Shown: positions 1 through 8,999, numbered from the stretch's first letter. The stretch: 64,000 nt of DNA from Paenibacillus sp. EZ-K15 (GCF_002573715.1 NZ_PDHM01000020.1:124001-188000), one strand, 5' to 3'. Program-made: numbers and translations. Notes: generated by a model from the sequence alone, not told the origin.

Positions 1-177
1 CATGATTTGTCGGTTAGTGATGTCAGCCGCTGGATCGGCGTGCACCCCGGTACATTCCGCAAATGGCTGCACCAGGGGACCGTACCATCCGCAGCGTTCC
101 AAGAAAAAGCGGAACAGTTCTTCCGTATCCCTAAATCTGTTCTATTCGCAGATTGCGCATTAAAGCAAAATTCCTAA
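1..177 (+). CDS. C-terminal fragment of an HTH DNA-binding protein
   Basis: An open frame enters from the left edge and ends at TAA 175-177, giving 58 residues. The visible part reads like a helix-turn-helix of the Cro/XRE or MerR type: SVSDVSRWIGVHPGTFRKWL has the 'helix, turn, recognition helix' spacing, and a later stretch FFRIPKSVLF resembles the end of an XRE domain. The start and any effector domain lie outside the window, so no target can be named. Confidence 0.55.
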   Translation, partial: HDLSVSDVSRWIGVHPGTFRKWLHQGTVPSAAFQEKAEQFFRIPKSVLFADCALKQNS

Positions 178-346
178 TTAAAGTTGCCGTAATATCATAA
201 CCATACTTATATTTCAACCCATGCCCAGCTTGCCGGATCGGTCCGGCTAAGCCGGGCTTATTTTCTGTTATGGCATATTTCGAGACGATCAGGGAATACA
301 AGTAACATTCAAGATTGCAACATTCAACATTGAGGTGACCAGACAT

Positions 347-538
347 ATGACGTTACGTCATAAACAAATTGGCGCTGCACTGGGATTGCTAACCGGAACA
401 ACCATGGGAAGCGGTATTGGATTCCTGCTCGGCTGGCACTCCTTTAATCTGATCGTCTTGGTGGCCCTCTTCGGCTTATTCGGAGTTGCGGCTGGTCTTT
501 GGCTAGGCTCCCGAATGATATTCAAAGAGCTCCCTTAA
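347..538 (+). CDS. Small two-helix membrane protein, function unknown
   Basis: A 63-residue protein made almost entirely of two hydrophobic helices rich in Gly (about residues 7-28 and 33-52), joined by a short polar turn. It ends in a basic and acidic tail (GSRMIFKELP). I chose ATG 347 because GAGGTG lies 9 nt upstream; a GTG four codons earlier is in frame but overlaps that ribosome site. The glycine-zipper look of the first helix resembles small glycine-zipper membrane proteins, but no family can be named. A terminator follows directly, so it is probably a single-gene unit. Confidence 0.6.
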   Translation: MTLRHKQIGAALGLLTGTTMGSGIGFLLGWHSFNLIVLVALFGLFGVAAGLWLGSRMIFKELP

Positions 539-587
539 TGAACGATATGATATTCATCGTTCTGCCTGTTCCTCGCTGGAATGGAGA

Positions 588-631
588 CATAACCAAAGAA
601 GACCGGAAGGTTCCGGGCTTCTTTGTTATGC
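588..631. terminator. Bidirectional intrinsic terminator
   Basis: The arms AAAGAAG-CCGGAA (595-608) and TTCCGG-CTTCTTT (611-624) pair around a GG loop, with an A-rich left flank and T-rich right flank. It lies between two convergent genes and can serve both. Confidence 0.8.
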
Positions 632-1363
632 ATTGTTATGGGCCCTTGTATTAACAACATACAATGGTCCAGACACAGCGCCTACGTTCTTTGGAGCTTC
701 AACAGCTTCATCGGTGATAGCTCCCGTGGCAGGGCTGCCAATGGTCGTATCCGGTATATCCTGGTCGCTCCAGGTTTTACCTCCGTCTTCGGTTTTGGCT
801 TGACCGCTGAATCCCGTTTCAGGCGAGATAAAGTGGAGAAATCCGGCATTCGGCGTGCTTCCAATCCGAATCCACGTCTCCCCGCCATCCGTGGTGCGAT
901 ACAGATCGTTGTTCTCCATCACGGTCCAGGCCTGCTTGCCATTCAGCGCAAAGATTTGGCGTACCGTGCCTTTCGGCTGAGCCTGAACCTCCCATTCCGT
1001 ACCACCGTTATCACTAAAAGCAATCCAGCCTTCTCCGCCAATCCAGCCCGAGCTATGATTAATGAGCCGAACCGCCGTCACATCCGCTAAATCGACATCG
1101 AGTTCAGCAGCCTGATGATCGGGCGATACGCCCGTATCCTGTACTGGAACGGCACTGCTTCCCGCGGTGTCATCACCCCCACCTGAAGCTGAGCCGGAAG
1201 GGGGCTCTGTCTCCGGAGTATCCTCACTCGAAGAAATCACCGGTTGCTCAGGTACCGGATGCTCAGCCACATTCCCCCCATCCGTTGGTTGGCATCCAAC
1301 AGACAAACTTACAACAACGAGCATCGACAACATAAAGCTGAACCTTATTCGAGGTTTTATCAC
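626..1363 (-). CDS. Ycf48/BNR-repeat-like lipoprotein
   Basis: A 245-residue exported lipoprotein. Residues 1-24 form a signal peptide ending in the lipobox LSVGC, so it should be anchored on the outer face of the membrane. A Ser/Gly/Pro/Glu-rich linker (about 30-80) leads to a domain with beta-propeller blade signatures: SSGWIGGEGWIAFSDNGG, NNDLYRTTDGGETW and KTEDGGKTW, the Asp-box/BNR pattern of Ycf48-like photosystem assembly factors and sialidase-type propellers. Only about three blades are present, which is short for a full propeller, so it may be a shortened family member. Its stop codon sits inside the terminator hairpin. Ligand unknown. Confidence 0.7.
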   Translation of the reverse strand: MIKPRIRFSFMLSMLVVVSLSVGCQPTDGGNVAEHPVPEQPVISSSEDTPETEPPSGSASGGGDDTAGSSAVPVQDTGVSPDHQAAELDVDLADVTAVRLINHSSGWIGGEGWIAFSDNGGTEWEVQAQPKGTVRQIFALNGKQAWTVMENNDLYRTTDGGETWIRIGSTPNAGFLHFISPETGFSGQAKTEDGGKTWSDQDIPDTTIGSPATGAITDEAVEAPKNVGAVSGPLYVVNTRAHNNA

Positions 1364-1510
1364 AGAATCACACCCCTTGTATTCAAAATTACAAGCCCTT
1401 AACTTCCGCTTACAGGCCTTTTATTATAAACCCAACTCCATTGAATTCACCTTAAAGCTGCACGGTTCCTCCTGTTTAGTATAACGCGAGTTCTGCATGA
1501 AGAGGAACGA

Positions 1511-1555
1511 AAAAAGGCTGTTCTTCAAGTTAAATTCCCACTTGAAAAACAGCTT
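1511..1555 (-). terminator. Intrinsic terminator downstream of the tRNA-like remnant
   Basis: GCTGTT..CAAGT and ACTTG..AACAGC form an interrupted stem with an A6 run at 1509-1514 that becomes a T run on the minus strand. It would end minus-strand transcripts coming from the GATase-like operon or the tRNA-like sequence. Confidence 0.65.
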
Positions 1556-1566
1556 TGCTTCATCGA

Positions 1567-1628
1567 TGCGGTCGAGAGGATTCGAACCTCCACGGGAGTT
1601 AGCCTGCTGGCATCGAGCCAGCAGACGC
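1567..1628 (-). tRNA. tRNA-Leu-like 3' remnant (pseudo-tRNA)
   Basis: On the minus strand this matches the 3' half of the intact tRNA-Leu(CAG) at 25148-25234: acceptor strand CGACCGCA, the T arm around GGAGGTTCGAATCCTC, and most of the variable arm. Upstream of that it has a 7-bp stem CTGCTGG/CCAGCAG closing the loop CTCGATG (formal anticodon CGA). There is no matching 5' acceptor strand or D arm, and no encoded CCA. It is therefore a degenerate copy or an old attachment site, not a working tRNA gene. Confidence 0.6.
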
Positions 1629-1661
1629 CTGTTTTGGCATTTGAGAATGTTTAATGCTCCA

Positions 1662-2393
1662 TTAGTTCAAATACTTGATAAGCTTGGACCAAAAGGCTGA
1701 ATAGTGCTCCCAGTTCATAAACTCCAACGATCCCCAGTGCGGCGAACAATCGCTTGCAAAGGCTGCCGTCTTGCCGGCTCCGTAGGTTCCAACCGTCAGA
1801 ATGGCATCGCCTTCATGGCTTAGCAATTCCTCTGCCCCCGGCTTGGCCGACAGTTTATTATAACCCAGCAGCCTAGGCCATTCTCCCAAATCATTTACCA
1901 GTGGATGCGGCTGCGATACGACAGGCGAGAAGCCGCTCGGCATCTCTACCCGATCATCTTTGTCCATCATGACTACCGGCAGCACATCGGCCAATATCGT
2001 ATTTCTATAATTGGCTTTTCCTTCGATTCCCATGAAGGTCAGGTAACCGCCAACCATCAGCAGGCCGCCCCCTTCAGCGACATACTGCTTCATTAGCTCA
2101 AGGGCGTTCGGAATAATTTGCATTTGATAGAAGGTTGGATTTTGGAGCAGGAATGTGTTGGCCCCTACGTCACTAAGTACAATCGCATCATAGGCCTTTA
2201 GTTCTTCCAACGATTGAGGGAAGCGCACCTGTACTTCATGCGCAGGCATATAGGTGACGTCAATTCCCTCCTGACGCAGACAGGAGAGCAAATAGGTTGC
2301 TCCCTCCTCGTACTTGGTCGAGGTAAAGCTGTCATAACCTTTCGTATGAATCATATGCACAACCCAAGATTCGCCAACAAATAAGATTTTCAT
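1662..2393 (-). CDS. Glutamine-amidotransferase-like protein (GATase1_like/DUF1355 type)
   Basis: A 243-residue cytoplasmic protein with the flavodoxin-like fold of class I glutamine amidotransferases. MKILFVGESWVVHMIHTKG opens the first strand, YDAIVLSDVGANTFLL a second, and EGGGLLMVGGYLTF the nucleophile-elbow region; the usual GxCxG cysteine is replaced, so classical glutaminase activity is doubtful. It matches the STM3548-type family found in sugar operons. I chose ATG 2393 because GGAGGT lies 10 nt upstream. It is the last gene of the long LacI-RbsK-ABC unit, so it probably handles the same compound. Actual reaction unknown. Confidence 0.7.
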   Translation of the reverse strand: MKILFVGESWVVHMIHTKGYDSFTSTKYEEGATYLLSCLRQEGIDVTYMPAHEVQVRFPQSLEELKAYDAIVLSDVGANTFLLQNPTFYQMQIIPNALELMKQYVAEGGGLLMVGGYLTFMGIEGKANYRNTILADVLPVVMMDKDDRVEMPSGFSPVVSQPHPLVNDLGEWPRLLGYNKLSAKPGAEELLSHEGDAILTVGTYGAGKTAAFASDCSPHWGSLEFMNWEHYSAFWSKLIKYLN

Positions 2394-2459
2394 CAGTTCA
2401 AGCACCTCCGTATTGTATATCACCAGGCCCTATACCTACAGGCCGTCTTGATCCCGTTT

Positions 2460-3770
2460 TTACGCCTCCGTGATTTCACACCAGTCCACAATCGTTTTGG
2501 CAATCATCTTGACCGCCTGAATCACTTCATCGACAGGTGTAAATTCGTCGCTATGATGGGCAAGACTTGGGTCGCCTGGTCCAAAGTTAACGGTCGGAAT
2601 GCCGACGTTCACCGGCCAGCCCATATCGGTATGGAAGCCCAGTCCTTCGATCTTCCCTTCCTCTCCAATAGCCTTCAAGGATTGTACACAAGTCTGAACA
2701 AAGGGATGAGACACATTCGTTTCTGCACAATCGGCATCCACCAGCCATTCGATTTCCGGCATATGCTCACGCAGCCAAGGATCTGATTCCGATACCTCGC
2801 GCAGAAAGTCCGTCAATTCCTTCTTTACGTTGCCGCCTACAAGCTTCTCGTCTCGCTCCGAAGGCAAGTATTGCGCGTTGAATACGATTTCCGCCTCATT
2901 CGCGAAGGAGGTCGGATATTCCCCAGCGTTTAATTGCGCGACATGCACCTGACAAGGGATCGCCAAGTAGGGATGAGTCTTGCTGACAGCCCATTGCTCA
3001 TTCAAGCGGTCCAAATGCTCTAGAATATATCTCGCTTTCTTAATCGCATCCACCGCGCCGCCGTCCTGCCAATCCGCTTGCGGCATCTCAATATGGCCGC
3101 TGCGGCCTTGGATTTTGATTTTCCCCCATAAAATCCCACGGCACAGCGGGGCGATCGTTAGCGAGGTCGGTTCTGTCAAAATGCATGCATCTGCTCGATA
3201 GCCATGGTGGATGAAATCAAGCGCTCCCATGCCTCCCGCTTCCTCATCGACGACCGTGCCGACAACAACCGGCCCTTTAAGCTTAAACCCGCTGCGAAGA
3301 ATAGCTTCGACGGCCATAATCATGGCTGCAACTCCGCCCTTCATGTCAACAGTGCCGCGACCATACATCTTCCCGTCGATCACTTTGCCCTCGAACGGAT
3401 CGACTGTCCATTTGGAGCCTGCCATGACGACGTCAATATGGCCAAACAAGAGCAGGGACTTGCCTTCCGTTCCTTTGCCAAACGTAGCCGCCAGATTGGG
3501 TCTGCCCGTAAAATCTCTTCCCGGATAATAACCCGCCATGCCTTCATATTGCTTCAGTTCATCAGCGACGGGCTCCCAAATCTCGATGTCCGCACCCAGT
3601 TTCTCCAGCTTGCCGGCAATAAATTGTTGCAGGTCCTTCTCTTTCGATGGCCCTGGCTCCTCGAAGAACCAGGGGTTCACGCTCGGAATTTGAATAAGCT
3701 GTTGTAAAAATTGAATAATTTCATCTTGATGATTCTCGATCCAATCCATCACTCTTTGTTCTTGGTTCAT
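2460..3770 (-). CDS. M20-family metallo-amidohydrolase (ArgE/DapE type)
   Basis: A 436-residue zinc hydrolase of the M20 family, which cleaves N-acyl, carbamoyl or peptide amide bonds. The metal site is complete: FGHIDVV (His111, Asp113), GRGTVDMKGG (Asp142), VVDEEAGG (Glu176 base, Glu177 ligand) and a late HHSDE. Residues about 200-320 form the dimerisation lid domain. The closest families are acetylornithine deacetylase and succinyl-diaminopimelate desuccinylase, but no arginine or lysine genes are nearby. Its place next to a ureidoglycolate-lyase-like gene and a sugar importer suggests it deacylates or decarbamoylates an imported N-substituted compound. AAAGGAG precedes the ATG. Confidence 0.8.
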   Translation of the reverse strand: MNQEQRVMDWIENHQDEIIQFLQQLIQIPSVNPWFFEEPGPSKEKDLQQFIAGKLEKLGADIEIWEPVADELKQYEGMAGYYPGRDFTGRPNLAATFGKGTEGKSLLLFGHIDVVMAGSKWTVDPFEGKVIDGKMYGRGTVDMKGGVAAMIMAVEAILRSGFKLKGPVVVGTVVDEEAGGMGALDFIHHGYRADACILTEPTSLTIAPLCRGILWGKIKIQGRSGHIEMPQADWQDGGAVDAIKKARYILEHLDRLNEQWAVSKTHPYLAIPCQVHVAQLNAGEYPTSFANEAEIVFNAQYLPSERDEKLVGGNVKKELTDFLREVSESDPWLREHMPEIEWLVDADCAETNVSHPFVQTCVQSLKAIGEEGKIEGLGFHTDMGWPVNVGIPTVNFGPGDPSLAHHSDEFTPVDEVIQAVKMIAKTIVDWCEITEA

Positions 3771-3860
3771 CTCTCTCTCTCCTTTGTGGCAGCACTCTCC
3801 TGATACCGCATGAATCCGCAGCTGCCGTAAGCAAGAGTATCAGGAGCCGTGCCTGCTCCC

Positions 3861-4370
3861 TTATTCGAATCGAACAGTGCTTCCGTTCATAAAATCAACC
3901 CAGGGATTGATCATCTCATCCCCGAATTTATCCTTTTTCTTCTCGATGCCGAACATATAACGGGCGTCGTCCGCAGCCGGGTAGGCCGGGCTATGCCAGA
4001 CCCCCCGATGGATGACGATAGCTTGTCCGGGCTTGATTCGGAAGCACTTGACGGTGGAAGCATCAGGGCTTTCATCCGGATTGTCAATATCCATGCACAA
4101 TGCTACAGGCTGCACAATCTCACGATCAAAGGTAAGCAGAAGCTCTTCGCGGCTGACATGCCTCTCCATGGCTGTGACGACAAATTCGCGCCGCTTGGTG
4201 TCGACAAGTCCAAATCCGATGGGCTCCCATACGTCCAGCATTTGAACATAGCTCCAGCAATCCCACCCGTCACCGGATTTGGAAGGGTCAATCGCCGGCA
4301 CATCCACCACTTTGCCATAGGGAGCAAAAGCCTCCTCCGTTAAATCTTCTATCTGCACCTTATACTCCAT
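3861..4370 (-). CDS. Ureidoglycolate lyase-like protein (AllA family)
   Basis: A 169-residue cupin-like protein, about the length of AllA (160 aa). FAPYGKVVDVPA near the N terminus is typical of ureidoglycolate lyase, and GQAIVIHRGVWHSPAYP carries the family's paired histidines of the active-site strand. AllA releases urea from ureidoglycolate at the end of allantoin breakdown. No other allantoin genes are present here, so the substrate may differ, for example another ureido or hydroxy-acid compound. It sits 24 bp after the binding-protein gene and is co-transcribed with the M20 hydrolase. Confidence 0.75.
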   Translation of the reverse strand: MEYKVQIEDLTEEAFAPYGKVVDVPAIDPSKSGDGWDCWSYVQMLDVWEPIGFGLVDTKRREFVVTAMERHVSREELLLTFDREIVQPVALCMDIDNPDESPDASTVKCFRIKPGQAIVIHRGVWHSPAYPAADDARYMFGIEKKKDKFGDEMINPWVDFMNGSTVRFE

Positions 4371-4394
4371 TAAGGCCGCCTCCTAAGGGTGTTA

Positions 4395-5426
4395 TTAGAA
4401 ATCAAAACTGTCCACATTATCGTTCGTGACTTCAAGCGTGCCAATAAAGACGCTTTGTCCGTCTACCTTCACTGTTCCAATCGTCGGAATCTCCATGCCG
4501 TCTTTGATTTCCTTGCCTTGAGCCAGTTGATCCATAATATAGACCGTTACGTAAGCCAGCTTGCCCGGATCCCAAATAATATCTGTTTTGATCGTGCCGT
4601 TCTTGATGTAATTTTTCACGACGCTCGGCACGGCAATGCCTGTAATGGCCACTTGGTTCTTCTCCAAAGTGCCTGCCTTTACAGCTTGCTCCACGACCTC
4701 CGCGGCTGCAGGAGGTTCGCCGCCTGCAAATCCGATAATGCCTTTCAGATCAGGATAGGTTTGAAGCAGGTTTTGCGCATTGGCATACGCCTTCTGTTGA
4801 TCGTCGTCGCTTGCAACGGTCGTTACGACCTCAATATCCGGATAGTTGGCTGCAAAATAGGCTTTAGCCGCATTGGATTTGGCAATCTGGTTTTGTGAGC
4901 CAAGACCGGCTACCATGAACGCTACCTGTCCTTTGCCGCCGATTTCCTCTCCGATCGTTTTGGCCAGAAGCTCCCCGATTTCTTGGTCTGTAGCCGGAGC
5001 TACATAATATTGGCGGTCTGTGTCCGGGGCGTCACTGTCCCAGGTCACAATATTGACGCCTTGGCCTGCCGCCTTCTTGAACACAGGGCCTACCGCTTTC
5101 GCATCATTGGGCGATACGCCGATGCCGCTTACTTTGCGGGTCAGCATATCCTGAATCATATTAATTTGCTTGGAGGAATCCGCCTCTGTCGGCGCATTGA
5201 ACAGAACCTTTACCTTCAAATCGGCCTCCGCCTTCTTCGCGCCCTTCTCAGCCGCCGCCCAATAAGCAGGGCCGATGGACTTTGGATTCATAAAGTAAGT
5301 TCTGGATCCCGAAGCTCCCTGATTCGTTTTGCCTCCGTTATCCGTTTGATTCCCGCCTGTACTTCCGCATGCTGCCAAATTCAAAGCCAATACGCCCGTC
5401 AGTAACGTCAATGCCAGCTTTTTCAT
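4395..5426 (-). CDS. Sugar ABC transporter substrate-binding lipoprotein (LsrB/RhaS-like)
   Basis: A 343-residue type-I periplasmic-binding-fold lipoprotein. The signal peptide ends in the lipobox LAACG, followed by a Gly/Asn-rich tether. The fold is that of the RbsB/LsrB/RhaS group; the segment IIWDPGKLAY is typical of the LsrB and rhamnose branch rather than of ribose-binding protein itself. It would capture the substrate outside the membrane and deliver it to the two permeases encoded just upstream. I chose ATG 5426, which has GGAGAG 8 nt upstream; a GTG at 5435 overlaps the stop of the preceding gene. Sugar identity cannot be read from sequence. Confidence 0.85.
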   Translation of the reverse strand: MKKLALTLLTGVLALNLAACGSTGGNQTDNGGKTNQGASGSRTYFMNPKSIGPAYWAAAEKGAKKAEADLKVKVLFNAPTEADSSKQINMIQDMLTRKVSGIGVSPNDAKAVGPVFKKAAGQGVNIVTWDSDAPDTDRQYYVAPATDQEIGELLAKTIGEEIGGKGQVAFMVAGLGSQNQIAKSNAAKAYFAANYPDIEVVTTVASDDDQQKAYANAQNLLQTYPDLKGIIGFAGGEPPAAAEVVEQAVKAGTLEKNQVAITGIAVPSVVKNYIKNGTIKTDIIWDPGKLAYVTVYIMDQLAQGKEIKDGMEIPTIGTVKVDGQSVFIGTLEVTNDNVDSFDF

Positions 5427-5431
5427 AGGTT

Positions 5432-6376
5432 TCACTCTCCATTGAATTTTTTGTTTCCTACAGCAAGCAGAAGCAATGCCCCTAATATGACTGCCTGGTA
5501 AAGCACGGATACACCTAACAGATTCAATCCATTACGCAAAAACACGATGATTAGCAGCCCGACAAATGTGCCTGAAAGACTCCCCCTTCCTCCAAAAATA
5601 TGTGTGCCCCCTATCAGAGTCGCTGTAATGACATCGAGCTCTATATTGGTACCCGATGTCGCCTCTGCGCTTGCCAGACGCGACACCAGAAATATACCCG
5701 CCAAGGCCGAAAACAATCCGCTAAGCATAAAGAGGATAAACCGGATGCGTACGACCGAGATACCTGAGTAGCGGACAACCTCTTCATTGTTGCCAATGCC
5801 GTACACATAAGTGCTGAATCTTGTTTTCTTCATGACAAAGCTGGCCAGAAGGAACATCACCACTAGGAAAATCGCATTAACCGGAATGCCGCCGACATAC
5901 TGCTGGCCCATAAAGTAGAATGCATCCGGAAAGCCGCTAATGGGTCTGCCCTGATTGATTACGTAGACCAGACCCCGCAGCATCACGAGCATGCCAATGG
6001 TGACAACGATCGCCTGCATTCGGTGCCTTGCGATCAGATAGCCGTTAACCGCCCCGCACAGCAAGCCAGCCAGCAGCCCAATGATCACGCTGATCCATAT
6101 ATCGAGGCCCCGCTCAAAGGCAACTCCCATACTTACAGCGGAGAAAGCGAGAATTGAGCCTACCGAAAGATCCATGGCACCGGATATGATGATCATGGTC
6201 ATCGGTATGGCGATCAGCCCTACTTCAACCATCTGGTTCAGCACATTCATAAAGTTAGTGACGGTCAGGAAATAGGGAGACAAGAAGCTGAACAGCACGA
6301 TAATGACGAGCAGCAGCAGCATTTGAACGATCAGCTTATTTCCCCTAAGCGGGAACCGGCTTGTCCATGTACTCAT
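5432..6376 (-). CDS. Sugar ABC transporter permease (RbsC type), second subunit
   Basis: A 314-residue integral membrane protein with about 8-10 hydrophobic helices. It carries the RbsC-family signatures GAMDLSVGSILAFSAV near residue 65-80 and LIGGTHIFGGRGSLSGTFVG near residue 260-280, the latter next to the ATPase contact loop. It overlaps the preceding permease by 4 bp and the following binding-protein gene by a few bases, showing translational coupling. Two different permease genes in one importer is the arrangement of LsrCD and rhamnose (RhaPQ) systems rather than of ribose. Confidence 0.9.
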   Translation of the reverse strand: MSTWTSRFPLRGNKLIVQMLLLLVIIVLFSFLSPYFLTVTNFMNVLNQMVEVGLIAIPMTMIIISGAMDLSVGSILAFSAVSMGVAFERGLDIWISVIIGLLAGLLCGAVNGYLIARHRMQAIVVTIGMLVMLRGLVYVINQGRPISGFPDAFYFMGQQYVGGIPVNAIFLVVMFLLASFVMKKTRFSTYVYGIGNNEEVVRYSGISVVRIRFILFMLSGLFSALAGIFLVSRLASAEATSGTNIELDVITATLIGGTHIFGGRGSLSGTFVGLLIIVFLRNGLNLLGVSVLYQAVILGALLLLAVGNKKFNGE

Positions 6377-7335
6377 ACCAAATCCCCCTCTTTTCCTTTG
6401 TTTTGCCTTATACGCTGCAGCGTATTAATGACAATTGCCAGAATAATCAGAAAACCGGTTGCAGCATCAACCCAGAACGGAGAAACCTTGGATATAATGA
6501 GCCCGTTTTTGACAATGCCCATAAAGAGCACACCCAGCATCGTTCCGGCTATGGTGCCGACTCCTCCAAAGATGCTTCCCCCGCCGATAAGAACGGCTGC
6601 CATGACTTCAAACGCTAAACCGCTGCCTGCTGTCGAGGCTTGCACACTGCCTACCTTTGCTGCGAAAATAACCGAGGCGATCCCGACTAGCAAGCCGGTT
6701 AATACATAGACCTTAAACTTGGTTCGGGCTACGCTGATTCCCGCCAGCTTGGCTGCTGGTCCATTCCCGCCAATGGAGTAGATTCTTCGGCCCTCACGGG
6801 CGAATTTCATTAAATAAATGAAGACCGCGATAAGAATGACGGCTATTAGCAGCGGGAAGGAAATGCCGAGCAAATACCCTTGTCCGAAGAATCGAAATCC
6901 TCCCGGAAAGTTCGTCATCCAGGTTCCTCCGCTGATCCCTACCGCAATGCCCCGGAAGATATACATGGTGGCCAAGGTGACGATGATGTCCGGTATTTTC
7001 CTAACCGCAATGAAATAACCATTGACCATGCCGCATAGAACCCCGATGCATATCCCCATAGCGGCTGCAATCCATGGATGGATGCCATGGCTGAGAAACA
7101 ATCCGACAGAAGTCGCTGTCACTGCCAGCACGGAGCCGACGGATAAATCCATGCCCCCCAGCAGAATGACCATCGTCATCCCGATCGCCACGATGAACAT
7201 GGAGATGTTCTGATCCAGAATCAGCCTTATATTTTCGAATTGCAAGAAGTCAGGAGATATAATGGAAAACAACAGCGTAACGAGAATGGTAAATAAAATA
7301 ATAGGCGCTTCATGCACATTTAGTAGGCGTTTCAT
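6373..7335 (-). CDS. Sugar ABC transporter permease (RbsC type), first subunit
   Basis: A 320-residue multi-helix permease of the BPD_transp_2 family. LLGGMDLSVGSVLAVTATSV (about residues 59-78) and AVLIGGGSIFGGVGTIAGT (about 250-268) are the family hallmarks. Its start overlaps the stop of the ATPase gene and its stop overlaps the next permease start. With that partner it should form a heterodimeric channel energised by the upstream two-domain ATPase. Confidence 0.9.
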   Translation of the reverse strand: MKRLLNVHEAPIILFTILVTLLFSIISPDFLQFENIRLILDQNISMFIVAIGMTMVILLGGMDLSVGSVLAVTATSVGLFLSHGIHPWIAAAMGICIGVLCGMVNGYFIAVRKIPDIIVTLATMYIFRGIAVGISGGTWMTNFPGGFRFFGQGYLLGISFPLLIAVILIAVFIYLMKFAREGRRIYSIGGNGPAAKLAGISVARTKFKVYVLTGLLVGIASVIFAAKVGSVQASTAGSGLAFEVMAAVLIGGGSIFGGVGTIAGTMLGVLFMGIVKNGLIISKVSPFWVDAATGFLIILAIVINTLQRIRQNKGKEGDLV

Positions 7336-8843
7336 ATGCGGCCTCCTTCTGAAAGCGGATGTGAAGCACGCTGCAGCAATTGTTCCTGATCAGCCTCGCC
7401 ATGTGCAAATTCATGCACGATCGTGCCTTTGTATAGCACCAGGATCCGATCACAGAGTCCAATCACCTCCGGCATTTCGGACGAAATCAGCAGGATGCTC
7501 AAGCCTTCCTGGGCCAGTTGATGAATAATATTGTAGATCTCCGCCTTCGCTCCGACGTCAACTCCCCGGGTCGGCTCCTCCAGAATAAGAATATCGGGAT
7601 TCGCTGCAAGCCATTTGCCAATCACAACCTTTTGCTGGTTGCCGCCACTCAGAAAGTCTACGCTTTGGCCATCGTTGGGCGCTTTTATTCGAAGCTTCTC
7701 CATATACTCCTTGCTCATCTCTTTAATCCGCGCCTCGTCCAGCACCGTATACTTTGAAAGCTGCGGCAGCATCGGAATGGACAGATTTTGCCGAATTGAC
7801 ATCGGTTTAATGATGCCTTGACGGTGACGATCCGGCGGAACATAAGCAATCTTCTTTGCTTTGGCCTGGCTCGGATTATTGATTTTCACCGCTGCGCCAC
7901 GAATAGTGATTTCACCCGTTCCCCGCTTTAGACCGAATAAACGCTCGGCAATCGTGTGCGTGCCCGAACCCGGAACGCCGAACAGCCCTAATATCTCTCC
8001 TTTTCGCAGCTCAAAAGATACACAGTGTGCGGAATCGAGCGACAACTGCTCGACCTTCAGCACAACCTCTTGATCGTGCTTCTGTTCCCTGACCGGATAT
8101 AGCTGGCCAACCTCTTTGCCCACCATCATTTGAATCAAGCTCTGTTCGGTAACCTCTTCGATTCCACGGGTATCAATCTTGGCTCCATCCCGCAGCACCG
8201 TTACCTTATCCGCAATTTCAAATATTTCCTTCATGCGGTGAGAGACATACACGATGGCTACGCCCTGCGCCCGGAGCCGGTTGACCACATCAAACATTTT
8301 TTTCACTTCGTTTTCCGGAAGCGCCGCTGACGGTTCATCCATAATGAGCACATCCGCCTGAAAAGATAGCGCTTTCGCAATTTCGATTACTTGCTGGCTG
8401 TGAACGCCAAGATGCCGGACCTCCTGGCGGACATCAATTTCACCTCCCCCTATGGAATCAACCAAACGCTGCGCCTCGTCATACATTTTGGACCACTGTA
8501 TCCGGCCGAATTTGCCCACCATTTCCGGACGGTCGATAAATATATTTTCCGCGGCTGTCAAATTAGAAAACAAATTGAATTCCTGATGGATAATGGACAC
8601 TCCTTGCCGCTGGGCGTCAAGCGGGTTGCCGAATGTCACTTCTTTGCCCTTCAATCTGATCGTTCCTTGCGTCGGTGAATATACGCCGGACAAAATTTTC
8701 ATCAGCGTGGATTTCCCTGCTCCGTTCTCCCCCATAAGCGCATGGACTTCGCCCGGATAGAGCTCAAAGCTAACATCGGATAACGCTTTGACCCCTGGGA
8801 ATTCCTTGCTGATGCCTTCCATTTTCAAAACCGGATGCCTCAT
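7332..8843 (-). CDS. Sugar ABC transporter ATP-binding protein (RbsA-like, two ABC domains)
   Basis: A 503-residue fused ATPase. The first half has Walker A GENGAGKST and Walker B DVLIMDEPSA. The second half has a degenerate P-loop, GVPGSGTH, lacking the lysine as is normal for RbsA-type proteins, then the signature LSGGNQQK and Walker B ILILEEPTRG. It powers the two permeases that follow and overlaps the next start by 4 bp. A 156-bp gap separates it from the ribokinase gene; that gap contains no obvious terminator. Confidence 0.92.
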   Translation of the reverse strand: MRHPVLKMEGISKEFPGVKALSDVSFELYPGEVHALMGENGAGKSTLMKILSGVYSPTQGTIRLKGKEVTFGNPLDAQRQGVSIIHQEFNLFSNLTAAENIFIDRPEMVGKFGRIQWSKMYDEAQRLVDSIGGGEIDVRQEVRHLGVHSQQVIEIAKALSFQADVLIMDEPSAALPENEVKKMFDVVNRLRAQGVAIVYVSHRMKEIFEIADKVTVLRDGAKIDTRGIEEVTEQSLIQMMVGKEVGQLYPVREQKHDQEVVLKVEQLSLDSAHCVSFELRKGEILGLFGVPGSGTHTIAERLFGLKRGTGEITIRGAAVKINNPSQAKAKKIAYVPPDRHRQGIIKPMSIRQNLSIPMLPQLSKYTVLDEARIKEMSKEYMEKLRIKAPNDGQSVDFLSGGNQQKVVIGKWLAANPDILILEEPTRGVDVGAKAEIYNIIHQLAQEGLSILLISSEMPEVIGLCDRILVLYKGTIVHEFAHGEADQEQLLQRASHPLSEGGRI

Positions 8844-8999
8844 CGTTCGACCTCCTATTCACCTTACTGAGCTGCTTTTTGGATAACTTTAACAAGACTA
8901 AGCGTTAAATCGCCAAAGTCTGAGAATACAGGTGTCCCTTTCCAGGAAAAAAACCCCGTATATTACCCTTTTTTATAACGGTCTTATTAACCTATTGTT

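Noticed and set aside
623..1090. 155-codon plus-strand frame opposite the Ycf48-like lipoprotein
   Set aside because: Antisense of a gene with a clear signal peptide and repeat motifs; nothing supports expression.
4389..4898. 169-codon plus-strand frame opposite the solute-binding protein
   Set aside because: Antisense shadow; no ribosome site and no protein family signature.
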